From Tolypeutes matacus (taxonomy: Eukaryota; Chordata; Mammalia; Cingulata; Chlamyphoridae), in NCBI GenBank assembly GCA_026826555.1, contig JAKSZT010053769.1, forward strand, positions 7,067,193 through 7,131,192: 64,000 bases of DNA, read 5' to 3'. The translations under genes were made by a program, and so were the position numbers. Shown in pieces: positions 1 through 10,949 of the stretch. The notes under the pieces are model-generated. The model searched no databases. It was not told where the DNA came from and saw only the letters and a list, made by a program, of their open reading frames with translations. Every line of letters begins with the position of its first letter. Within the stretch, counting starts at the first letter, position 1.

Positions 1-779
1 TTCAATGTGTTATCTTTCATTACAATGCATAGTTCAATATGTGGTGCAAAACCACAATCTCTGGACATATATCTGATGTGTTGACTCAGATGATTTGCAT
101 CTGATTTGCACATAATATACATACATCTTTAGCTCACCCCACAAGGGGGATGGGTGGGTCCAGATCTGTTCAGAGTGTAGCTTGTGCATACTGTACAATT
201 CAGCTATAGAAATTATCATTCAATCAGTCCCTCACACTCTGGTGCAGTAGCCAATCACCTATTGGAGCAATATGGGTGACTTTCTCCTAGCAGGCTAAGT
301 GGCAGCATTAATTGGTTATGGAAAGTAATAAAATATACCAGTCACCTATTTTTCTCAAATCTATCCTATCATCACTTTTTTCTTTGATGGTTACAGCCAT
401 CACGTAACTGGTTTCTGTGTCTACTGTCTCAACCTCCTTAAACCATCATCTAATTCTACCAAAATGATGTTCCGTTTTGCAAATTTGTTTATGTCCCAAG
501 GACCACTGGTATGTAATATTCTTTCAAGAGTATACTAAATCTCAGAATTAGAAGGTATTGAAAGGATAAAGCAATAACCCTGATTAAGCACATTAAAAAA
601 CAGTGGCAAAGGCAGAAAAGGATGAGCAAAGTGGCCTTTCCCCCTAAGCCCCCTTTTCTCAATAATCTCACTGTTTATGGTAATGTCTTTGTTCCCCTGC
701 TCTCCTCTCCAACTGCACCCCACTGCCTTTCTACTATATAACTATTCCATTTATATATACTTATAGAACCATGAACATA
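1..779. other. POLR1F intron 1, no feature seen
   Basis: AT-rich sequence downstream (in gene sense) of POLR1F exon 1. I looked for the next POLR1F exon on the minus strand and did not find it. The short open frames here have no recognisable protein features and no splice or codon support. Confidence 0.5.
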
Positions 780-1090
780 GCATACTTTTCCACACCTCTA
801 TTCATTTGTTTATGCCACTCTACCTGCAATGCTACCATCTCAAAGAACTCCTACTTCTACCAAGTCATTCTCAAAGTTCCCAAGATCCAATTAACCACTC
901 TTTCTGTTGCTATATCTTAATATAGATTTCTGTCAAATTTTAATACTTCACTGTACTTATTTGACATACATTTATACCTCTCTACTAGATCTTAAAGCTC
1001 CTTGAAGCAGATAGTGTTTGTTTTTGTTTCCCAAACCCCTGATACACAATACAGAAAAACAAACGTTTTTTGGTGCTTGTAGGAAGCTGT
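780..1090 (+). repeat. LINE-2 3'-end fragment
   Basis: The stretch holds a pyrimidine-rich L2-like segment followed by the typical tail block resembling 'tctagactgtaagctccttga', seen here as tactagatcttaaagctcct at about 983-1,002. It sits in POLR1F intron 1. It is diverged, so the outer edges are approximate. The final part is caught up in the tandem duplication that starts at 1,027. Confidence 0.55.
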
Positions 1091-1157
1091 TTTTTTCCCA
1101 AACCCCTGATACACAATACAGAAAAACAAACGTTTTTTGGTGCTTGTAGGAAGCTGT
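1027..1157. repeat. 67-bp tandem duplication
   Basis: Positions 1,027-1,090 are repeated without a mismatch at 1,094-1,157, giving a period of 67 bp. A further partial echo of the unit's end (ttgtaggaagctg) follows at about 1,174-1,186. The unit is made from the end of the L2 fragment plus unique sequence. The perfect identity inside an otherwise old, diverged region implies a recent duplication or active copy-number change. Confidence 0.9.
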
Positions 1158-1880
1158 GTATGACTGATGCCTACGTTGTAGGAAGCTGGGTCAAGTTCAG
1201 GATCTCTTGAGAAAAGTAGTGAAAGTTTCGATACTTTCCTCAAGGAATCTGACATAGTAAATTCCTGCAATTTCCAGGGGTTCATAGAATTCCTGAAGAG
1301 AATGTGTAAGCTTCTAGGGAATACATTCACCCCTAGTTTTAGGACTTCTATTTTGGTATAAAGTAGTCCAGATTTATATTAAGGCACATCTTTTCCCACA
1401 CTTGTAAATTCTTACTGAGTTTTCAATTAACTTTTGAAGACCTAAATTTAAATGCATCGGAGGGTTGTTTGTTTTTTTTTGGTTTGTTTGTTTTTTGTTT
1501 TCTGACTTTCAGGAGCAACAGGCAGGCATATCAGATAGGCTGAACAAACCGCCTGCTCTTAAAAAACCAAGACCTAATGGTATTTCTTTCATGCCCAATC
1601 AGGTCCACACAACAAAAACCGTCCTTCATGTTTTACAATTAAACATTTGTACTCATGCTTCACGGACTATTTTTTTTTATATAGAGAGAGTTATAGTCTA
1701 TGGAGGAGCTTTATTCCAAATTTTCATGTCAAATGAGGGAATCTTATCCAGATGGGGGCTAAAGGATGCGTTCAATGTCAAAGAGAACTGGGCCTACCGA
1801 GGTTCCAGGCCTCTGGTCTACTCTTACCCCTACACCACGGTTTTGGAACAAGCGTCTCCACTCCTCCCACCCACACAAGT
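1158..1880. other. Intronic sequence, no feature seen
   Basis: POLR1F intron 1 between the tandem duplication and the CpG-rich block. It contains T-rich runs near 1,473-1,500 and 1,670-1,680. Forward open frames across 1,465-1,980 have no recognisable homology and are treated as chance. Confidence 0.5.
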
Positions 1881-2143
1881 CACTTTACCTTTCAGTTTTC
1901 TTTTCTGCCTACGAAGGAACCTGTACAGATATCTCGACCACGGCAGTACTGGCCTTGCGGGGGCGAATGGGGACCCCTGAATATCTCGCAGCTAAGCTCC
2001 CGGGGAACCGCTACGACTTTGCCCATCTGCCACGCCATCAGAACTTCTACTCGTTGTCCACACCTTCCTGCCCAAAAGGAGGAGCGGGAGGCTACTTTTT
2101 GGCTTTGTCCCGAGAAGGAAAAAGTAAAGAAAGAGACTGGTAC

Positions 2144-2397
2144 CTCTCGGAATAGCGCAGAAGCTCCGCATCGAGCTGTTCTCGGATGCCGGTGCGTTTC
2201 CTGTTGAGGTAGCGCGGCGACAACGCGATGTGCCTCCGATGAGGCCCGGCCAGCAAGCAGGAGTAGCGGCTACTCACCAGCGCGCAAGCGGCACTATAGG
2301 TCGGCAACTCTAAGCAAGGCAGGACACCGGCTGGTCCCGCTAGAGGCCCCTCAGAGGCCACCTTTGGCTCCGGCGCCTCTGAGCAACCTGCAGCCAT
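2144..2397 (-). CDS. POLR1F: POLR1F (TWISTNB, RPA43) coding exon 1
   Basis: First coding exon of the RPA43 subunit of RNA polymerase I, which forms part of the polymerase stalk and contacts the initiation factor RRN3/TIF-IA in the nucleolus. The exon encodes 84 residues plus two bases, beginning MAAGCSEAP and including PCLELPTYSAACALVSSRYS, then RHIALSPRYLNRKRTGI and EQLDAELLRYSE. I recognise these as the RPA43 N-terminus. The ATG at 2,397 is the first on this strand in frame; the frame stays open 5' of it only through a GTG. The exon ends with AG before a GT at 2,143-2,142 (AG|GTACC), splitting a codon after two bases, probably serine. The donor is weaker than consensus. The remaining exons lie left of the window. 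The next gene, TMEM196, lies upstream on the same strand, as in the human order. Confidence 0.93.
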
Positions 2398-2467
2398 GCG
2401 GATAGTCAAGCTTCCCACGGTGCGCTCCACTGACGCAGGGTTAGACGCCTCTCCCGACGCCCTGTTT

Positions 2468-2475
2468 TGACGTCA
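2468..2475. promoter_or_regulatory. Palindromic CRE (TGACGTCA)
   Basis: A full 8-bp cAMP-response element lies in the CpG-rich promoter, 71 nt upstream of the POLR1F ATG. CREB/ATF-family factors bind this palindrome, and CpG-containing CREs near start sites are often functional. Binding here is inferred. Confidence 0.7.
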
Positions 2476-2622
2476 TCGACCAGCTACCCGGCCCGACGAA
2501 TTTCCCCACCCTTGAGCGGCATACTACGTATATGAACAGCAGGGGGCAACCGAGTTCACTGGTCTAGAAGACTGATAAACGCGGAACCTGCGGTGGTTAC
2601 TGAACATGCGCGAAGGCCAAAC

Positions 2623-2790
2623 CATCTTTTTTTTTTTTTTTTTTTAGTTTTTCTAACACAAATTTTATTGATATATATTAATAAAGCATAAAATTCACCC
2701 AAAGTATACAATGAATGCTTTTTGGTATCATCATATAGTTGTGCATTAATCACGATTTTCAATCATTATTAAAGCATTCTCATGACATCA
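2623..2790 (-). repeat. L1 3'-UTR fragment, antisense, with poly-T
   Basis: A run of T (2,626-2,645) is followed by sequence close to the common L1 3'-UTR antisense pattern (attttattgatatatatta, then aaaattcacccaaagtatac). The T run is the reversed poly-A tail. The insertion lies just upstream of the POLR1F promoter and marks its outer edge. Confidence 0.6.
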
Positions 2791-3640
2791 ATAATACTAA
2801 TAACAATAACAAAAAACCAAAACAGACAAATATTTGTCTCAAGCTTGTAATGTCCTGGCCTGCTCTATTTTATGTATAGCTGGGAGAGGTCCTTTCTGAT
2901 AATACAGTCACCCTCTGTGGTACCCCAAATCTATAGAAGAGGACCCTGAACACATTAATTATAACTTACACCATAGTTGCACATATATTCTGCCACTTCT
3001 GATGATCCAAGCCATCTTCTTTTAAAGCGCAAGCGATTCTGTATATTCGCTGAAGTCCTTTTTGAATTCGCATGGAGCCTTAACGGGGCTTTGAATATTT
3101 CCAGTAGTAGGCTGGTTTAGTAGGATTTTCTAGACGGCACAAGAAAAAGTCGACAAATATAGAGTATGTCTTATGCAGAAAACCCAACATCCAATCAGAC
3201 CCCAGGCCTATGGGACCCAAATTCAAAACATCTCTCTCATCAGACACCTGTGTCCATCACTGCTTCCGAAACTACAGGACAGGCCTTTCTCCTTGCCTGC
3301 CTGTTGAAATCTCACCTAATAGTCTATGGAGCTGCCAGATCTTTGAAGGACAAATGATCATCATGAGCACTGTTTTAAAGCCCTCTATGGGCACTCCATT
3401 TTCCTCAGGATGGCTCCAAACTCTTCGATATGGTTCATAAATTATAAGGCCTTTTTATGATCTCCCTCCTCCCAAGTGTCAGCTTTCCTCTTTCATTCTC
3501 AAGCATGTAGTCTCAAGCATGCTATTTCTCTTTTTTGGGGTTCTTCAGACTTTTCCTTTTTCTGGAATATGGTAGCTTCTCTTATATACATATGTAACTT
3601 CTGCTCATGCATCAATTTTTAGCTTAGAGTTTATATTCTC
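2791..3640. other. Intergenic, no feature seen
   Basis: Sequence between the POLR1F promoter and the next old repeat. Short forward open frames at 3,166-3,440 show no recognisable protein. I can support no gene or RNA here. Confidence 0.4.
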
Positions 3641-3659
3641 TTTCTCTGCAAAGATATTA

Positions 3660-3905
3660 CCAACACCTCTGCCCCCTTGCCCCAGTAGGGTTTAAATATC
3701 TTCTCATCTATGTATGTCACCATTGTCAGGCACTTGTATTTTATGGTAACTGCTCTTTTGCTTGCCTATTTTGCTAGACTCCAAGCTCACTAAGACAGGG
3801 ACTTCAACATCTGTTTTGTTCACCACTGCATTTCCCTGATGACTCAAAAAAGACAATACATCCATCCTAAATGAATGAATTGTGAATGAATGAATGAATG
3901 AATGA
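3660..3905 (+). repeat. L2-like fragment ending in (AATG)n
   Basis: The block with tagactccaagctcactaag and ctgttttgttcaccactgca matches the L2/MIR3 3'-end pattern. It ends in a short (AATG)-type microsatellite at about 3,870-3,904. The 5' limit is uncertain. Confidence 0.6.
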
Positions 3906-4057
3906 CATAACAGATAATAAAGAGTTCACAGCCTATATGAGGAAATGGGAACTAAACATAGACATGATGTGGGTTACACTGGAAAAGTACCAAGAGAGGA
4001 GTATGGTAATAAGTTATATGAGCACTAAAACCCCTCTTCTCTCCCCCCACCCCCACA

Positions 4058-4475
4058 CCTAGTATCCTAGCTTCCTGGCTGTGATCACTAATACATAAAG
4101 CAGGTTGGCTTAAACAATAGAAATTTATTTGCTCATGGTTTTAAGGCGAGGAGAGGTTCAGAATTGAGTCCTCAGCAAGGCAATGCTTTCTCCCTGAAGA
4201 CCATGGCTTCTGGGGCTGGCTGCTGGTGATCCTTGGGTCCTTGGCTTTTCCATCACATGGCAATGGCATCACCCCCTTTTTCTTCTACGTTCTGTTGACC
4301 TCCAGCTTCTATTCCTCTAGGTGGCTTTTTCCATGCAGCTTACTTGATAAGGCCTCCAGTAACTAGGATTAAGACCCATCCTGATTCAGTTGACCACTTT
4401 ACAATGGGTTCACACCCATGAATGGGTTAAGATTAAGAACATACTTTTCTGAAGTACATAATTCAACTGCACCTA
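4058..4475 (-). repeat. MaLR-like solo LTR, antisense
   Basis: Read on the minus strand this ends with an ERVL-MaLR-type LTR 3' region: gagcaaataaatttctattg, then tttaagccaacc, just before the terminal portion. Its other end, at about 4,440-4,475, contains the LTR 5' pattern ttgaattatgtac. It is diverged and non-coding. The next LTR lies in the opposite orientation directly beside it. Confidence 0.65.
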
Positions 4476-4490
4476 GATACTGCAAAAGGT

Positions 4491-4890
4491 TATGGATTGA
4501 ATTATGTGTCCCCCAAAACACATGTTTAATTCCTTATCCCCAGTCCTGTCACTGTGAACTTAATTGTAAATGAGGATCTTCGAAGGTGTTATTAGTTAAG
4601 ATGAGGCCAAACTGCAGTAAGGTGTGCCCTAATCTAATATGATGGTATCCTTATAAGCAGAGGAAATTTGGATATAGTCAGTAGGACTTAGAGAGAAGAT
4701 GGACATGTGATGGAGGCGAGATTATGCTATGGTTGCTAGCTGGAACCCTACAAACTTCAAAGGAAGCATGAACTTGCTGACATCTTGATTTTGGACTTTT
4801 AGTTTCCAAAACTGTAAGACAATAAATTCGTGTTTTTTAAGCCAACTAGTCTGTGGTGCTTTGTTACAGCAGCCCTGGCAAACCAAGACA
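4491..4890 (+). repeat. MLT1-like solo LTR, sense
   Basis: It begins gttatggattgaattatgtg, runs through ccttataagcagaggaaatt, and ends with ctgtaagacaataaattcgt, a tttaagcc block and tttgttacagcagccctggc. These are hallmarks of ERVL-MaLR (MLT1-class) LTRs. The AATAAA in the end block is the old LTR polyadenylation signal. No internal retroviral sequence is present. Confidence 0.75.
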
Positions 4891-4891
4891 G

Positions 4892-4990
4892 CTTCTAACC
4901 TCTCTAAACTTGTTTCCTCACTTTTAAAATAGGGATCATAATACTTGCCCTGCCTAAGAGATATGTTTGGAGTTCAAGTAAATAAGAAGC
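4892..4990 (+). repeat. MIR fragment
   Basis: The pattern ctaacctctctaaacttgtttcctcacttttaaaatagg matches the common MIR segment 'aacctctctgtgcctcagtttcctcatctgtaaaatggg'. Short and diverged. Confidence 0.6.
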
Positions 4991-5342
4991 ATTTTCTTCA
5001 GAATTCTTAACTGACTTCAAATTCTACATGAGATGATAATGGGATGAAACTTCCCCCACAGCCTAATGATAGACATTTAATTCTATAAATGGGAACCCTA
5101 ACAGCCTTTACCTTGATTTTGTTTCAAAGTTTTATAATACCCCTGTGCAAGATTCCTTCCTTCAGTGGGTTTCAACTATAGCTGAACATTAGCACGTAGA
5201 GATGGTTTAAAATATCATCCAATTTTTAAACCCCATAAATTAAATCAAAATTTTTATTTAATCAAAAATTAAATCAGTTAAATTAACACATCTTAGAGTG
5301 GGGCACAGGCATGAATGTTTTTAATTGTATGCACTTTTTTTT

Positions 5343-5412
5343 AGAAGGTACCAGGGATTGAAACCGGGACCTTGTACATACAAAGTAGGTGCTCTACAGG
5401 TGATTATACTGT
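5343..5412 (-). repeat. DAS-type tRNA-derived SINE fragment
   Basis: On the plus strand it reads ggtaccagggattgaaaccg, gggaccttgtacat and a worn gctctacag block. The reverse complement therefore contains a tRNA-like B box (ggtttcaatccc) and a degenerate A-box region. This matches my recollection of the xenarthran DAS SINE, which derives from a tRNA gene. It is a diverged relic, and the only copy I found in the window. Confidence 0.7.
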
Positions 5413-5562
5413 GCAGTTAGAAGAATCTAGATTGGCTCTGGGTGATTTGAATACAATTTGTCCAAAAGCAATTTAGTTAAAAAACAAGCTAGCCATCAGG
5501 AAAATCTAGCCAAAACAAAACTGTCTGAAATCAAATACCCAGTAATGATTTTCCACAGGTAT

Positions 5563-6157
5563 TGTATTAGTCAGCCAAAGGGGTGCTGATGCAAAATACC
5601 AGAAATCAATTGGTTTTTATAAAGGGTATTTATTTAGGGTAGAAGCTTACAATTACCAGGCCATAAAGCATAAGTTATTTCCCTCACCAAAGTCTGTCTC
5701 CAACTGTTGGAGCAAGATGGCTGCCAACATCTGCAAGGGTTCAGGCTTCCTGGGTTCCTCTCTTCCCTGGGCTTGTTTCTCTCTAGGCTCAGCTGCTCTG
5801 CTCTCTCCACAAGGCCAGCTGTAGACTATCAGGCGAATGGCTCGTCTCTTCCCAGGGCCTCTGCCATGTCTAATCGAGCCTTCTCTCCGCTCCTCTGTGT
5901 TCTTATGTCCCCAGCTCCAACATCCAAAACTCTAACCTCCCTTCTCTGCAGGGTGCGGTTTCTCTGTCAGTCCCTGCCCACCAAGGGGGCGGGGATGCAA
6001 CATACCACTGATGTGGCCCAATCAAAGCCTTAGTCATTATTTAAAAAGTGAAACCTCTGAATCCCATATAATCTAATATGTCTAGAGGGACAGACCAGTT
6101 TACAAACATAATCCAGTATCTATTTTTGGAACACATAAAAAGTATCAAACTGCCACA
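5563..6157 (-). repeat. Solo LTR copy 1 (5-bp TSD family)
   Basis: A 595-bp element bounded by TG...CA and flanked by near-perfect 5-bp duplications, ggtat (5,558-5,562) and ggcat (6,158-6,162). It is the same family as 12,488-13,020 and 57,009-57,543. The orientation is set by the TATA box and poly-A signal visible in the copy at 57 kb. TG/CA ends with a 5-bp duplication fit an ERVL-class (class III) LTR. There is no internal retroviral sequence, so it is a recombined solo LTR. Open frames inside it are chance. Confidence 0.8.
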
Positions 6158-6162
6158 GGCAT

Positions 6163-7140
6163 TAAATGCAGTGCACCATGGAGTTGACTTGTAACCTTTC
6201 ATGTATCCATAAGCAATTTAGAGGCTTGTTTGTTTGCTTGGCTTTGGAAATTGCTTTTTATTTAAAAAAAAAATCTGGCATAATTGTTAGCCATCATCTA
6301 TACTCTGCACAGTTAGGAAGAGTGAAAAGTTGATTCAGCCTACAGGTGAATATTCAGCATTATGGAGCCACTTTATCAAATTACCCACTACCAACTATCA
6401 CCTAGGGAAGAAGGAAAAAGTTGTATCATGAGACCCTTCCCCCTGTCTCCCACCCCATAAACATACACAAAACATATTAGATCAGGGATCTATAGCTGGA
6501 CTGAACCTATTTATTCTTCTCAAAATTTTGACCAAAGTTTAACAGAAAGTCAGGCAGCAGTTGTCTCTGTCTCATGAAAAGTGCTGTTAAGCAAAAGGCA
6601 AATGTGTGCTGAGAAAATCACTGCTCTATATGAAGGAGAGACAAGGTGAGAAGTGACCCTGACCCCATAACCACTGACCTGAGAGAAAGAGAGGGAAGTT
6701 TTCCTGAAATTATCCATATTCTTTTACCATTGGCCTTTCCCTCCAAATGTACTCCAAAACACATTATTATATTGATGCATTTCTAATACTCTCAATGAAT
6801 CCTAGAACAATGAAAATGTGCAATAATTGGCTGATGGCTGAAATAAATTATGGTCATCACATGGTAATACGTACAGCTTGTTCTCATTTTATAGGAAATA
6901 TGAATACTTCTATGCTTAGAAAAGAATCTGGATGTATAAATACCATGTGCTAATATTAGTTGTCTCTTGTGGGTGGATTTTACTCTTCTTTTACCTGTGT
7001 GAATTTTTATAAATTATTGCAATGAGTGTGCATTGTTTTATTCTAAAATAGCAATCAGAAACTTAATGAGTGAAAGGAGACCCTCGGTTGAAGATTTTGG
7101 TTGTTGGAGGAAATCCTCTATTTTTAGATGGTATAGCAAT
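6163..7140. other. Intergenic, no feature seen
   Basis: AT-rich unique-looking sequence. No gene, RNA or clear repeat was recognised. Confidence 0.4.
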
Positions 7141-7144
7141 GCAA

Positions 7145-7260
7145 AATGAAGAGCATGGGTGCTAGAGTCAACTGCCTGGTTTTGCCATTTCCTAGCTGTG
7201 TAATCTTAGGCAAGTTCTTTTCTTCATTTTCTTCACATTGAAATTGTTAGAGTGGTCTTT
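7145..7260 (+). repeat. MIR fragment
   Basis: It contains ctagagtcaactgcctggtt, then tgccatttcctagctgtgta and atcttaggcaagttct, the classic MIR core pattern (cctagctgtgtgaccttgggcaagt). Diverged. Confidence 0.75.
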
Positions 7261-7445
7261 AATGAAGAAAGGGAATCAGACAGGAATTTTGAAGTATAGA
7301 TTAATGTTTACACAAGAGTTTCATTAAAAGTGCATTCTAAGTAAAAAGAACAGTGTGTTGGTTGGCTTTTGCTGCAATAAAAAAAAATTACCCCCAAATA
7401 AAATACAAAAACTTAAAAAAATTTTTGAAATTATAAAAAATAAAT

Positions 7446-9010
7446 AGATAAATAACGTTTTATTAAAAATTGGCATTATGTCTTTCATCACTATAAGATC
7501 TGTTGTCTATTGTGTGGTATGTACAGTGACATTTTCAGTGTCTTATTTTTTTCATTTTATCTTCAAAGAAGTTTTAGGTTACAGAATATAGGGGATTCCC
7601 GTAAACCCAACATCCTCCCCCTTTCACCATTCCCATGTTAATAACGTTTTACATGTGGATGGTGCATTTGTTACAAATGATGTACAAATATTGAAGCATT
7701 GCTACTAACCATGGTCAATGATTTACATTATGGTTTACATTTTGGACCATATACTTTTATAAATTTTGACGAAATTTAACATGGCCTGTATCTATCATTG
7801 CAAGATCATGTAGAACAATTCCAATGCCCCCAAAATGCCCCATGTACCATCTATTCTATTTCTCCCTCCCCCTCTCCTCAAGACCCACGGCCACCACCAA
7901 GCTTCACTCCTTGAAGAACAAGATTCATAGTTACTTGCAACAACATTTTTGGCTTGACATACTGTCCTGTCCTCCCCTATTAGGCACTGCCTATGCTCTT
8001 GAGAGACTCCTGCCCCCCTATTTGAGAACATAGCAGAAGTCCCCAGGATGGGCGTCCAACACCTTCCCGTTCATTGTGTGGGTCTCTACCGAATACTATG
8101 ACAGGATGAATACATACATACTTTCTAGAAGCAGTACCAGGTGTGCCCTATCCTGCATGTTCCCCATATTCAACACCCTAAACTGGTAACCCTCCCTGTC
8201 ATATTTGCCAAAAGAACATTCCCAACGTGGTAATTTCAACCACATACCCACAAATCACCAGAGTTCATCTGCTCCCTTCCCTGCCCCTCCCCCCAGTCCC
8301 ATGGAGTCCAATCCACCCCCCCCATTCTACCCCCCTCACAGACCAGCACTGCCCAATTCAATAGCACCACTGCACCACTGTCATGCCCATCCCCTGCACA
8401 ACTACACCCTTCCACCTTATCATAGATTTTTTCTCCTATGGACATTGGCTCACAATCCTCTACTCCTCTTCTGTCTCTTGTAAACCTATCTTCCAGACTC
8501 TAGCTCTGCGAGTATGCTCAATTTGCTTAATTCATATCACTGAGGTCATGTAATATTTGTCCTTCAGTGCCTGGCTTGCTACACTCAACATAAGGTCTTC
8601 AAGGTTCATGCATGTTATTCTGTGTGTTAATACTGCTTTCCTTCTTACAGCTAAGTAATATTCCATTATATGTATATACCAGAGTTTGCTTATCCATTCA
8701 TCTGTTGATGGACATTTGGATTGTTTCCAACTTTTGGCAATAGTGAATAATGTCGCTGTGAACATTGTTGTGCATATATCTGTTCGTGTCCCTGCTTTCA
8801 ATTCTTCTGGGTATATACCCAGGAGTGGGTTTGCTGGGTCATGGCAGTTCTAAGCTAGCTTCCTGAGAAACCCCCAGACTGTCCTCCACAATGGTTGCAC
8901 CATTCTGCATTCCCACCAGCAGTGGATGAGGGTTCCCCTTCCTCCACATCCTCTCCAATACTTGTAGTCTGTTTTTTAAATATCCACCAGTCTAATGGTT
9001 GTAAGATGAC
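7446..9010 (-). mobile_element. 5'-truncated L1 (xenarthran-type 3' UTR), antisense
   Basis: Read on the minus strand, the element enters in the last part of L1 ORF2 near 9,010 (blocks equivalent to 'tggagaggatgtgg'). It encodes the familiar ORF2 C-terminal region between 8,801 and 8,532 ([20 protein letters not shown], then MEYYLAVRRKAV). It then continues through a C-poor/G-rich 3' UTR of about 1 kb to an A-rich end near 7,446. The same 3' UTR recurs at 58,640-59,705. It is truncated in the usual L1 manner and cannot move. Confidence 0.85.
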
Positions 9011-9154
9011 TTTTGGGAATCCCTAAATATTCCTACTTTTGATGAAGAACAATAATGGTACTGACAGTAAGAATTTCATCACTCTTATTTGGCTGATTTT
9101 ATCAAATTGGTAGAGTATGTGGTGATTTCAACATCTCAATGACCACCACTATCA

Positions 9155-9300
9155 TGATCATCATAGCTAACCTTTATTTCACACCTGCCAGGAACTGAGG
9201 TAAGTGCTTTATACAAATTACCTAATGTCACTAACACAGAATCTTTATGAGTTCAGTACAATCATTACGCATATTTACAGGTAAGGAAAGTAGATTGTAG
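9155..9300 (+). repeat. MIR fragment
   Basis: The run tagctaacctttatttcaca, ctgccaggaactgaggtaag, tgctttatacaaattacc and tttacaggtaaggaaag matches MIR. A T-rich run follows at 9,307-9,325. Confidence 0.8.
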
Positions 9301-9754
9301 AGTAGTTTTTTTTTTTTTTCTTTTAATGTTGGATTTATGATGGTGGCAATCCTCTCTGTCTTAACATCTGTCTGGCTACTGTCTAATGCATACTTCTTGT
9401 GAAAATAAATATATGATTATCCCAAGGTTATACAGATATTGTTCTTTCAATGAACCTAACCTAGGCATGACATATTTCACAACTCATGCTTTTAATCACT
9501 AAAATTCCTCCCTTAATCTATACACATGGCCAAAGCTGTTAATAGGAGAAATTGTAACAGTTAAGATAATGAGGTAGCTTATTTGATCTAGCTTCTGCCT
9601 AGAAAATGTTAAGGGGAATCAGACCAATCTGGTAAATCTGACCATTTTAACATGCTTAGGAAGATATCAATTTTAGCCCAAGTGTGAGTGCTGGTGGTCT
9701 TGCAGGAAAGAATCCAAGTAATCTGGCATGATTTTGCAAGAGCAAGGTAATAAA

Positions 9755-9970
9755 GTTAGTTAATCTGTGTGCAAATCCTGGCACTGTCACCCTGGTCAAC
9801 TTGCTTGGTCTTCACAAACTTCAACTTTATCACCTATAGTTTAGAGATATGGTCATATAACAAAGCTATGGCAATTAAATAAGATAATGACAGTAAAATA
9901 CTAAGCCCAGTTACTGGTGTGTATTAGTGCTCAATATATCTTTCTGTTTTTTTTTTTTTTTTTTTTTTTT
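9755..9970 (+). repeat. MIR fragment plus poly-T tract
   Basis: It carries caaatcctggcactgtcacc, caacttgcttggtcttcaca and a tail resembling 'gtgctcaataaat' (gtgctcaatatatc). A long T homopolymer follows at about 9,946-9,970. Confidence 0.7.
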
Positions 9971-10948
9971 GAGTCCATGACTGATGCCTCAGATATAATA
10001 TACTTGATTCAACCTGATAAAGACTGTGAAGCTGAACTTGATAACCAGATGGGGCCCTGAATTTTAGAGGAAGACTTGGATAAGGGTATGACTAAAAACT
10101 GGAGTATTCACTGGCCACACTTCTCAGGGAATGCTTTGTTTTTTGTTTATGTGTTGTTAGCATGCTTACTTTCAGCCCCACCTCAGTGTTCTGCCTTTAT
10201 AAGTGAACTATGTATATGGTTATTTGATTCAGCTTAAAACAAAGACTATGATATATTATCCTGTAATAGATTTAATTTATAAAATTCATTCTAGATGTGA
10301 ATTATGTATACATAATTACAAATTTATAATTTCATTTGTCAATTTGAAAAATTAAAATAGATTGAACGCAAATTAGTTTGAAATAGATATGGTTAGTTTG
10401 GAAAACAATTTTCTTTTAGAAATTTAATAAATTATGAAATACAGTGCTTTTAGGGAAATACTGTATGTGCTTAAATTTGCCTAATGGATTTTGGACATGA
10501 AGAAACAAACAAGCAAACCAAGGAAAAAGCTGTATAAAAACTATTGGCTGAGGCAGAGCACATGCAATTCACAAATACGGCACCAGATGGAAGGCATGAG
10601 CTTTGCGTTTTTAAAGTTTAGCTTTAGGTCACTGTATTATCAAAGCAACTGTTTATTGACAGCTTGTTTTTAGCCACAATCATTCAGAAAAGGCCTTAGG
10701 ATCAATTTTTGACTCTGAAAGTAATTCCTATTCTCTTAGATTGTTAACACAAACTGATATATGCTGTGCACACAGAAGGCCCACAGACTATGAAGGAGAG
10801 AAAATAAGAAAGTACATTATAATACATTTTATTGAATACAATAGATTTGACATTTTTCAAATTATAGCTGTTGCTGGAAAGACATAGAAATGAAATAAGG
10901 TCTAACTCCTTTAATAAAGGTACGTTTCTTTTGGTAGTACAAAATATC
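9971..10948. other. Intergenic, no feature seen
   Basis: AT-rich sequence. Short open frames at 10,491-10,673 (+) and 10,744-10,950 (-) show no recognisable domains and are left out as chance. Confidence 0.4.
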
Positions 10949-10949
10949 A

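Larger units (their letters stand above)
1900..2620 (-). promoter_or_regulatory. CpG-rich POLR1F promoter/first-exon region
   Basis: CpG dinucleotides are dense here and rare in the flanking AT-rich DNA, which marks a CpG-island promoter around POLR1F exon 1. No TATA box lies at a sensible distance upstream of the ATG on the minus strand. A perfect palindromic CRE (2,468-2,475) lies 71 nt 5' of the start codon. A GC-core site, catgcgcg (2,605-2,612), resembles half of an NRF1 site. Both motifs are common in housekeeping promoters. Whether transcription also leaves to the right cannot be told from sequence. Confidence 0.75.

Noticed and set aside
1465..2207. Plus-strand open frames of 129-171 residues near the POLR1F promoter
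   Set aside because: They begin in T-rich low-complexity sequence, run into the GC-rich island where stops are rare, and resemble no known family. A bidirectional gene is not supported.
2250..2285. GTGAGT-like splice donor inside POLR1F exon 1 on the minus strand
   Set aside because: The coding frame runs on through it into the recognisable RPA43 sequence up to 2,144, so it is coding sequence rather than the exon end.
8205..8483. Proline-rich open frames here and at 59,425-59,755
   Set aside because: Both are the reverse strand of the same L1 3'-UTR block; their similarity is repeat homology, not a gene pair.
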